From: Plesiomonas shigelloides
GTDB lineage: Bacteria; Pseudomonadota; Gammaproteobacteria; Enterobacterales; CAMTGL01
Direction: 5' to 3'
Length of the DNA stretch: 64,000 bases
NCBI RefSeq assembly: GCF_900087055.1
Contig: NZ_LT575468.1
Span: 1,426,001-1,490,000, forward strand
Shown here: one piece after another, positions 58,494 through 64,000 of the stretch
Layout: each line of letters begins with the position of its first letter
Position numbering within the stretch: position 1 is the first letter of the stretch
Program-made: the position numbers and the translations under genes
The notes under the pieces: model-generated
What the model was told of the DNA's origin: nothing
The model's input: the letters and a program-made list of their open reading frames with translations, nothing else
The model's database searches: none

Positions 58494-59474
58494 GTGCAGC
58501 AACTCAAAGACACGTTTGACCGCGGGTTCTATTACCTGCGTTTGTCGATCACAGATGTCTGCAACTTTCGTTGCAGCTATTGCCTGCCGGACGGTTATCG
58601 GCCGCAGGCGAATACCTCATTTCTGCGCGCCGATGAAGCTCGCCGGATTGCTCAGGCCTTTATTGCGCTGGGCACAGACAAGATCCGTCTGACCGGTGGA
58701 GAGCCGACATTGCGTCGCGACTTTATCTCTATCGCCTCTTCAATTAGCGAATTGCCGGGTTTACGTGCCTTGGCGGTGACCACTAATGGCTATCGTATGG
58801 CCCGTGATGTCCCGCTGTGGAAAGAGGCTGGCATTACGTCGGTGAATGTCAGTCTAGACAGTCTCGACCCACGCCAATTTCATCAAATCACCGGTGAAAA
58901 TCGCTTTAGCCAAGTAATGGCGGGCATTGATGCCGCTTTCGATGCCGGCTATCCGCAAGTGAAAGTGAACACCGTGCTGATGAAAGGCTTAAATGATCAT
59001 CAGCTGGATCAGTTTCTGGCGTGGATCCGCCATCGTCCGTTGCAGTTGCGTTTTATCGAGCTGATGCAAACCGGCGAGATGACTTCGCTATTTCGTGACC
59101 ATCATATTTCTGGCGCGGTGATCCGCGACAAGCTGCTACTCAATGGCTGGCAGCTTAAACCGCGCAGCTACAATGCCGGTCCGGCGCAAGTCTTTACGCA
59201 TCCCGATTATCAGGGCGAAGTTGGCCTGATCATGCCGTATGAGAAGGATTTTTGTGCCAGCTGTAACCGGTTACGGGTTTCGGCGACCGGAAAACTGCAT
59301 TTGTGCCTGTTTGGTGATGATGGCATCCCGCTGCGTGATTTGCTGGAGGATGACCGCCAATTACCTTTACTGCGCCAACGCGTGCAAGATGCTCTACTGC
59401 ATAAAAAGCAGAGCCATTTCTTGCATGAGGGCAATAGCGGTCAGACACCACATTTGGCGTCGATCGGCGGGTAA
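58494..59474 (+). CDS. moaA: GTP 3',8-cyclase MoaA
   Basis: The 326-residue radical-SAM enzyme starts molybdopterin synthesis by converting GTP to a cyclic intermediate. It has the N-terminal cluster CNFRCSYC (Cys23, Cys27, Cys30), [12 protein letters not shown], the C-terminal cluster [18 protein letters not shown] and the essential double-glycine end IGG. I chose GTG 58494 because the protein then begins [20 protein letters not shown], as in E. coli, and GGAAAGG lies at good spacing. An upstream TTG at 58476 overlaps the ribosome site. It heads moaABCDE-modABC. Confidence 0.95.
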   Translation: MQQLKDTFDRGFYYLRLSITDVCNFRCSYCLPDGYRPQANTSFLRADEARRIAQAFIALGTDKIRLTGGEPTLRRDFISIASSISELPGLRALAVTTNGYRMARDVPLWKEAGITSVNVSLDSLDPRQFHQITGENRFSQVMAGIDAAFDAGYPQVKVNTVLMKGLNDHQLDQFLAWIRHRPLQLRFIELMQTGEMTSLFRDHHISGAVIRDKLLLNGWQLKPRSYNAGPAQVFTHPDYQGEVGLIMPYEKDFCASCNRLRVSATGKLHLCLFGDDGIPLRDLLEDDRQLPLLRQRVQDALLHKKQSHFLHEGNSGQTPHLASIGG

Positions 59475-59683
59475 GTCGTGCATGTCATTGCCGCTGTCGG
59501 TAGTCAGTCAGGCTAGCGCTGAATCAAGCTTTAAAAAACACGATAAAACCCGATTTAAAACCAAGTAGATACAAAACGCAGTGAATAAAGCGTACTGAAT
59601 AAAAACGTACTGCAAAAAGTCATGATCGGGCAGGCAAGGCTGCCTTATCACACAACATCGCATTCATCATGAAGGAGTTACCC

Positions 59684-60196
59684 ATGGGACACGCCCACGC
59701 TGAATTTATGCCAGCCAGCATTGCTGTACTGACTGTGTCAGATACCCGCACCGAAGAGAACGATACCTCTGGCCAGTATCTGGTTGAGGCGGCGCTGGCC
59801 GCAGGACACCGTCTGGCAGACAAGCGCATCGTGAAAGATGACGTGTACCAGCTGCGCGCTGTGGTTTCACAGTGGATTGCCGACCCAAGCGTGCAGGCTA
59901 TTTTGGTCACCGGCGGTACCGGTTTTACTTCCCGCGATTCTACCCCAGAGGCACTGCGCCCACTGTTTGATAAAGAAGTGGAAGGCTTCGGTGAGTTGTT
60001 CCGTCAGATTTCTTATCAGGAAATTGGCACCTCTACGATCCAATCGCGTGCGCTGGCCGGTTTTGCGAACCACACTGCCATTTTCGTGATGCCGGGCTCT
60101 ACGGGCGCTTGCCGTACTGCGTGGGAAAAGATCATTGCTGATCAGCTGGATGCGCGTCATCGCCCATGTAACTTCATGCCGCATCTGCAGCAGTAA
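59684..60196 (+). CDS. moaB: Molybdenum cofactor biosynthesis protein MoaB
   Basis: The 170-residue protein is a MogA/MoaB-type molybdopterin-binding protein; in E. coli its role is unclear but it may adenylylate molybdopterin. Motifs are LTVSDTRTEENDTSG, LVTGGTGFTSRDSTPEAL, GSTGACRTAWE and HRPCNFMPHL. An in-frame ATG at 59669 is ignored because AAGGAG lies eight bases before ATG 59684. The 209-bp gap from moaA is larger than elsewhere in the cluster and has no gene. Confidence 0.95.
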   Translation: MGHAHAEFMPASIAVLTVSDTRTEENDTSGQYLVEAALAAGHRLADKRIVKDDVYQLRAVVSQWIADPSVQAILVTGGTGFTSRDSTPEALRPLFDKEVEGFGELFRQISYQEIGTSTIQSRALAGFANHTAIFVMPGSTGACRTAWEKIIADQLDARHRPCNFMPHLQQ

Positions 60197-60224
60197 TTTC
60201 GCCTACACGTAAAAGGACAGGAGC

Positions 60225-60707
60225 ATGACTCAATTAACTCACCTGAACGAACGGGGCGAAGCCAATATGGTGGACGTTTCAGGTAAAGCGGAAACCGTGC
60301 GTGAAGCCAGAGCGCAAGCCTGCGTTGAAATGCACGCAGAAACGTTGGCCATGATCGTGGAAGGGCGTCATCCGAAAGGGGATGTGTTTGCCACCGCGCG
60401 TATTGCCGGCATCATGGCCGCCAAACGTACGTGGGAACTGATCCCACTGTGCCATCCACTGCTGTTATCCAAAGTGGAAGTACAGCTGGAAGCCCAGCCA
60501 GAGCGTAATCGGGTGAGAATTGAGAGTGTGTGTCGTCTGACCGGCAAAACCGGCGTAGAGATGGAAGCGTTGACCGCCGCCTCGGTGGCAGCGCTGACCA
60601 TCTATGACATGTGCAAAGCCGTACAAAAAGACATGCAGATCACCGATGTGCGTCTGCTGTCTAAAACCGGCGGTAAGTCCGGGACATTCACCGCGGAGGC
60701 ATCATGA
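60225..60707 (+). CDS. moaC: Cyclic pyranopterin monophosphate synthase MoaC
   Basis: The 160-residue enzyme acts after MoaA to form cyclic pyranopterin monophosphate. Motifs are [37 protein letters not shown] and [20 protein letters not shown], which contain the active-site residues of the family. Its stop overlaps the moaD start by four bases. Confidence 0.97.
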   Translation: MTQLTHLNERGEANMVDVSGKAETVREARAQACVEMHAETLAMIVEGRHPKGDVFATARIAGIMAAKRTWELIPLCHPLLLSKVEVQLEAQPERNRVRIESVCRLTGKTGVEMEALTAASVAALTIYDMCKAVQKDMQITDVRLLSKTGGKSGTFTAEAS

Positions 60708-60949
60708 TTCGGGTGTTATTTTTTGCGCAGGTGCGCGAGTTGACCGACACCGGTGAAATTGAGGTGGCTGAAACCTATGCCACGGCTGAATTATTGCGTG
60801 CGGCTTTGGCGGCGCGGAGTGAGCGCTGGGCATTGGCGCTCGATAAAGAAAATCTGCTGGTGGCTGTTAACCAGACGCTGACGTCATTGTCTCACCCGCT
60901 GCAAGACGGGGATGAAGTGGCCTTTTTCCCACCGGTTACTGGAGGTTAA
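60704..60949 (+). CDS. moaD: Molybdopterin synthase sulfur-carrier subunit MoaD
   Basis: The 81-residue ubiquitin-like protein ends in VTGG; the terminal Gly is thiocarboxylated and delivers sulfur to the MoaE active site. The start [13 protein letters not shown] and the block [14 protein letters not shown] are typical. It overlaps moaC (ATGA) and lies 4 bp from moaE. Confidence 0.95.
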   Translation: MIRVLFFAQVRELTDTGEIEVAETYATAELLRAALAARSERWALALDKENLLVAVNQTLTSLSHPLQDGDEVAFFPPVTGG

Positions 60950-60953
60950 GCAG

Positions 60954-61421
60954 ATGCAGGTACAGGAAACCCGAATTCGGGTCAGTGAAGACGATTTTGA
61001 TATTGCCGCCGAATACACGTGGCTAAATCAGGACGACAGCTGTGGCGCGGTGGTGACCTTTACCGGCAAAGTGCGCAATCACAGTCAGCAAGGCAGCGTG
61101 AACGGCCTGCACTTGGAGCATTATCCGGCGATGACCGATAAAGCCCTGCACGACATTATCAGTGAAGCGCGTGCACGTTGGCCGTTAGGTCGTGTCAGCC
61201 TGATTCATCGCGTGGGTGAGCTCGGCAGCGGTGAGCAGATTGTGTATGTCGGGGTCAGCAGTGGCCACCGCTTGGCGGCATTCGCGGCAGCAGAATTCAT
61301 CATGGATTATCTCAAGGTGCGGGCACCGTTTTGGAAAAAAGAGCAGATGCCAGACGGCGCGCGCTGGGTGGAAGCCAAAACCAGTGATCAGGAGGCAGCA
61401 CGCAGATGGCAAAGCGAATAA
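60954..61421 (+). CDS. moaE: Molybdopterin synthase catalytic subunit MoaE
   Basis: The 155-residue subunit forms a heterotetramer with MoaD and converts cyclic pyranopterin monophosphate to molybdopterin. Seen motifs are GAVVTFTGKVRN, LEHYPAMTDKAL, RVSLIHRVGEL and APFWKKEQMPDGARWVEAK, with the lysines that form the active site. The frame is open upstream to 60912, but ATG 60954 has GGAGG upstream, inside the end of moaD. Its 3' end overlaps modA by 16 bases. Confidence 0.95.
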   Translation: MQVQETRIRVSEDDFDIAAEYTWLNQDDSCGAVVTFTGKVRNHSQQGSVNGLHLEHYPAMTDKALHDIISEARARWPLGRVSLIHRVGELGSGEQIVYVGVSSGHRLAAFAAAEFIMDYLKVRAPFWKKEQMPDGARWVEAKTSDQEAARRWQSE

Positions 61422-62185
61422 GCACACAGGTGATCTACAACAGACTACACAAAGGGCGCGTTGCGGCCAGCACATTGGCTGTGGTGGCGCTATTTAGCCT
61501 GTCACCGGCGAATGCGGCCACGTTGAAAGTGGCGGTTGCGGCGAACTTTAAGCCCACATTAGAACAGTTGGCGACGCAATTTCAGCAGCAAACGGGCGAT
61601 CAGGTTGCCATCTCGTCAGCCTCCAGCGGTGTGCTATATCAGCAAATTGTGAATGGTGCGCCGTTTGATCTGTTCTTGTCGGCGGACAGTGAACGCCCAG
61701 AGCGTTTAGAAAAGGAAGGGCGGATAGTCTCTAACTCGCGCTTTACTTATGCTCGTGGCCAGTTGGCGCTATGGAATACCGGTACACCAGTGGGGACCGA
61801 TCCTAAGCTGTGGCAGGGGAAATTAGCCATCGCGAATCCACGAACGGCGCCTTACGGTGCGGCTGCGCAATACTGGTTAGAGCAGAATGGGGCGTGGAAT
61901 ATTGCCGGCCTGACGCTGGTCACCGGAGCCAATATTGCCCAGACGTATCAATTTGTGCAAACCGGCAATGCGCCCATGGGGCTGGTGGCTTATCCGAATG
62001 TGAAAATGGCCCATCCGCAAGGGCAAGTTTGGTTGCTGCCCGCCGATGCGTACCCGGCCATTGAACAGCAGGCGGTGATTCTGGCCTCGAGCTCGCAGCC
62101 GAAGGCGGCCAAGGCTTTTGCCGACTTTCTGCGTAGCGATGCCGCCCGTAGCCTGATTGAGTCGCATGGCTATTTGGCGCAGTGA
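61406..62185 (+). CDS. modA: Molybdate-binding periplasmic protein ModA
   Basis: The 259-residue protein has a long, basic signal peptide (MAKRISTQVIYNRLHKGRVA onward, cleavage after PANA) and the ModA fold: TLKVAVAANFKPTLEQLATQ, ISSASSGVLYQQIVNGAPFD and ANPRTAPYGAAAQYWL, whose serines and the later Tyr bind molybdate or tungstate. A GGAGG site precedes the ATG inside moaE. The overlap joins Moco synthesis and molybdate uptake in one transcript. Confidence 0.94.
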   Translation: MAKRISTQVIYNRLHKGRVAASTLAVVALFSLSPANAATLKVAVAANFKPTLEQLATQFQQQTGDQVAISSASSGVLYQQIVNGAPFDLFLSADSERPERLEKEGRIVSNSRFTYARGQLALWNTGTPVGTDPKLWQGKLAIANPRTAPYGAAAQYWLEQNGAWNIAGLTLVTGANIAQTYQFVQTGNAPMGLVAYPNVKMAHPQGQVWLLPADAYPAIEQQAVILASSSQPKAAKAFADFLRSDAARSLIESHGYLAQ

Positions 62186-62208
62186 GGTAGCGCGCGTGGG
62201 AGGCGATG

Positions 62209-62889
62209 ATGTCGGAGGCTGATTGGCTGGCGGTTCGTCTTACCTTACGGCTGGCCGCGACCACCACGTTGATCTTGATGCTGCTGGCGCCATCGTTGGC
62301 GTGGTGGTTGGCGCGAAGTCGTTCGCGTATTCGTCCGCTGATTGAATCATTGGTCGCCTTGCCCTTGGTGCTGCCGCCGACAGTGCTGGGTTTTTACCTG
62401 CTGCTGGCCTTCTCACCTCGCTCATTGCCCGGTCATTGGTGGCTGGAGATGACTGGCCATACTCTGGCGTTTTCATTCACCGGTTTGGTGCTGGCTTCCG
62501 TGATTTATTCGTTGCCTTTTGCGGTACAACCCTTACAAAGCGCGTTTGTGAATATGGGGGATAAAGAGCTGGAAGCGGCGGCAACTCTCGGTATGGGGCG
62601 TTTGGCCCGTTTTCGCCATATTGTGGTGCCGATGGTGCTACCGAGCTTCATCATCGCTGCAACTTTGAGCTTTGCCCATACCTTGGGGGAGTTCGGCGTG
62701 GTGCTGATGATTGGCGGTAATATTCCCGGTCAGACGCAGGTGCTGTCGATTGCGCTTTTTGATCATGTGGAAGCGATGGATTACCAAAGCGCACATTATC
62801 TGGCCGGTGGGCTCTTACTGTTTTCCGTGGTGCTGCTGACTTTGGTGTATGGCGTGCTGCAAAAACGTCAGCAAAGGCGGTTTCAGTAA
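62209..62889 (+). CDS. modB: Molybdate ABC transporter permease ModB
   Basis: The 226-residue inner-membrane permease has about five helices and the coupling loop AATLGMGRLARFRHIVVPM, equivalent to the EAA motif, with LGEFGVVLMIGGNIPGQTQV in the later part. Two adjacent ATG codons (62206 and 62209) exist; the second has better spacing to GGGAGG. The stop overlaps the modC start. Confidence 0.93.
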   Translation: MSEADWLAVRLTLRLAATTTLILMLLAPSLAWWLARSRSRIRPLIESLVALPLVLPPTVLGFYLLLAFSPRSLPGHWWLEMTGHTLAFSFTGLVLASVIYSLPFAVQPLQSAFVNMGDKELEAAATLGMGRLARFRHIVVPMVLPSFIIAATLSFAHTLGEFGVVLMIGGNIPGQTQVLSIALFDHVEAMDYQSAHYLAGGLLLFSVVLLTLVYGVLQKRQQRRFQ

Positions 62890-63956
62890 TGTTGCAGGTT
62901 GATATCACGCATACGCTGCCGGATTTTAGCTTGCAGGCCGCCTTTACACTGCCGGAGGAGGGAATCCACGGCATCATCGGCCACAGCGGTGCCGGTAAAA
63001 GTACGTTGCTGCGCATTCTGGCGGGTCTAACTCCGGCGCAGCAAGGTCAGATCTACTGTGGCGAGGTGTGCTGGCAAAACGGCACGCAAAGTTTACCGCC
63101 CGAGCAGCGTTCGGCAGGCATGGTGTTTCAAGATAGCCGTTTGTTTCACTGGTTAACGGTACAGGAAAACCTGCAACTGGCCGCGCGTTTTGCGAAACGA
63201 AATAGCCCTGAACCGGCGCAATTGGCCGAGCGACTAGGGTTTAGCGCGTTGCTGGATATGCCCGCCCGAGCGTTATCCGGCGGGCAAAAACAGCGGGTGG
63301 CGCTGGCTCGCGCGTTGATGGCCACGCCACGCTGGTTGTTGCTCGATGAGCCTTTGTCAGCACTCGATCATCATGCACGTCAGCTTTTACTGGATGAGAT
63401 TGCCGCCTTAAGTCGTGAACTGGCTTTGCCGATGTTGTATGTCAGCCATACGATGGAAGAGGTCGTCACGCTTTGTCGTCAGGTGGTGCTATTGCATCAA
63501 GGCCGCGTGGAAGCCACAGGCTCACCGGTGAGCTTATTTGCCGATCCGGCGCTATCACTGGCGCAGCACCCTGATGCGGCTGTGCTGCTCGAAACCACTG
63601 TCAGTGGTTATGATCATGATGGACGACAAATCTTAGCCAGCTGTGGCGGCCAAACTTTACGTATCCCCGGTGATATTCGAACGGATGCGCGTTTACTGCT
63701 GCGCGTGATGGCGCGGGAAGTGATCTTATCGCGCGCACCTTTGCACGGCTCAAGCCTGCAAAATGCCTTACAGTGCCAAGTGACTTGTATCGGTCTGCCG
63801 CAACAGGGCATGGTGATGGTGCAACTGAGCTGTGCCGGACAACCGTTGCTGGCACGTATTTCCTATCGCGCACTCAGTCAACTGGACTTGCATTTGCACG
63901 ATACCGTATTGGCTTACATTAAAGCTGCCGGTTTGGTGGATGGAGGCACTGTCTAG
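62889..63956 (+). CDS. modC: Molybdate ABC transporter ATP-binding protein ModC
   Basis: The 355-residue ATPase has Walker A GHSGAGKSTLL, signature LSGGQKQRVALARAL, Walker B LLLDEPLSALDHHAR and the H-loop YVSHTMEEV. The C-terminal third (about 230-350) forms the MOP-like regulatory domain that senses molybdate in some relatives (ILSRAPLHGSSLQNALQCQV). It starts on the modB stop (TAATG). The last 44 bases of the window contain no further gene. Confidence 0.95.
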   Translation: MLQVDITHTLPDFSLQAAFTLPEEGIHGIIGHSGAGKSTLLRILAGLTPAQQGQIYCGEVCWQNGTQSLPPEQRSAGMVFQDSRLFHWLTVQENLQLAARFAKRNSPEPAQLAERLGFSALLDMPARALSGGQKQRVALARALMATPRWLLLDEPLSALDHHARQLLLDEIAALSRELALPMLYVSHTMEEVVTLCRQVVLLHQGRVEATGSPVSLFADPALSLAQHPDAAVLLETTVSGYDHDGRQILASCGGQTLRIPGDIRTDARLLLRVMAREVILSRAPLHGSSLQNALQCQVTCIGLPQQGMVMVQLSCAGQPLLARISYRALSQLDLHLHDTVLAYIKAAGLVDGGTV

Positions 63957-64000
63957 CAAGCGAGCTCGTGAATTAGCGAAATAGTAAAAATCATCCAATT

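Overview
The window reads as chromosomal DNA of a gammaproteobacterium close to the Enterobacterales. Most proteins align well, from memory, with Escherichia coli counterparts, and long stretches keep E. coli order: cspD|clpS-clpA-infA-aat-cydC-cydD-trxB-lrp-ftsK-lolA-rarA-serS, rsxABCDGE-nth, and uvrB-yvcK-moaABCDE. The ten-gene heme locus (hugD, hugC, hugB, exbD, exbB, tonB divergent from hugA, hugW, hugX, hugZ) is arranged as described for Plesiomonas shigelloides. Plesiomonas is therefore the most likely source; this is inference from gene content, since no database search was possible.

Layout. 1-3.7 kb: the 5' part of queE (running off the left edge), an acyl-CoA synthetase, and an Mlc-type ROK repressor. 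3.7-13.6 kb: the heme locus. Two divergent operons flank a Fur-box-like site: tonB-exbB-exbD-hugB-hugC-hugD supplies energy and inner-membrane import, and hugA-hugW-hugX-hugZ supplies the outer-membrane receptor and intracellular heme handling. 14-18.1 kb: a DeoD nucleoside phosphorylase, an MFS transporter, a Crp/Fnr-type regulator and YcbX. 18.4-23.6 kb: cspD, clpS, clpA, infA, bpt and aat, which together contain nearly every component of the bacterial leucine N-degron pathway. 23.8-30.6 kb: cydDC, trxB, and alanine dehydrogenase divergent from lrp. 30.7-38.9 kb: ftsK, lolA, rarA, serS, with a complete ERIC repeat between ftsK and lolA. 39-40.7 kb: a DUF4239 membrane protein and an SOS-type UmuD-like protein. 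40.9-49.4 kb: nth, the rsx electron-transport operon and a degenerate GGDEF/EAL (CsrD-like) protein. 49.4-54.1 kb: a 1.3-kb non-coding region, uvrB, yvcK and a small conserved-looking ORF. 54.3-58.1 kb: a YnaI-type MscS channel, a small secreted acidic protein and mntH. 58.2-64 kb: a Moco-riboswitch-like leader followed by moaABCDE-modABC, so molybdate import and molybdenum cofactor synthesis lie in one gene string.

There is no prophage, insertion sequence, CRISPR array, tRNA or rRNA that I can support. The less ordinary features are: an orphan UmuD-like protein that keeps the catalytic serine but lacks the catalytic lysine and the usual cleavage dipeptide, downstream of two perfect LexA boxes; a 51-bp ERIC relic to compare with the intact 128-bp ERIC; a 59-nt nested hairpin after ftsK; competing hairpins upstream of the DUF4239 gene; a DnaA-box pair in the long region upstream of uvrB, which has no obvious LexA box; and the clustered Bpt/Aat/ClpS/ClpA set. 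Much of the rest is housekeeping DNA, and I do not claim a wholly new system.
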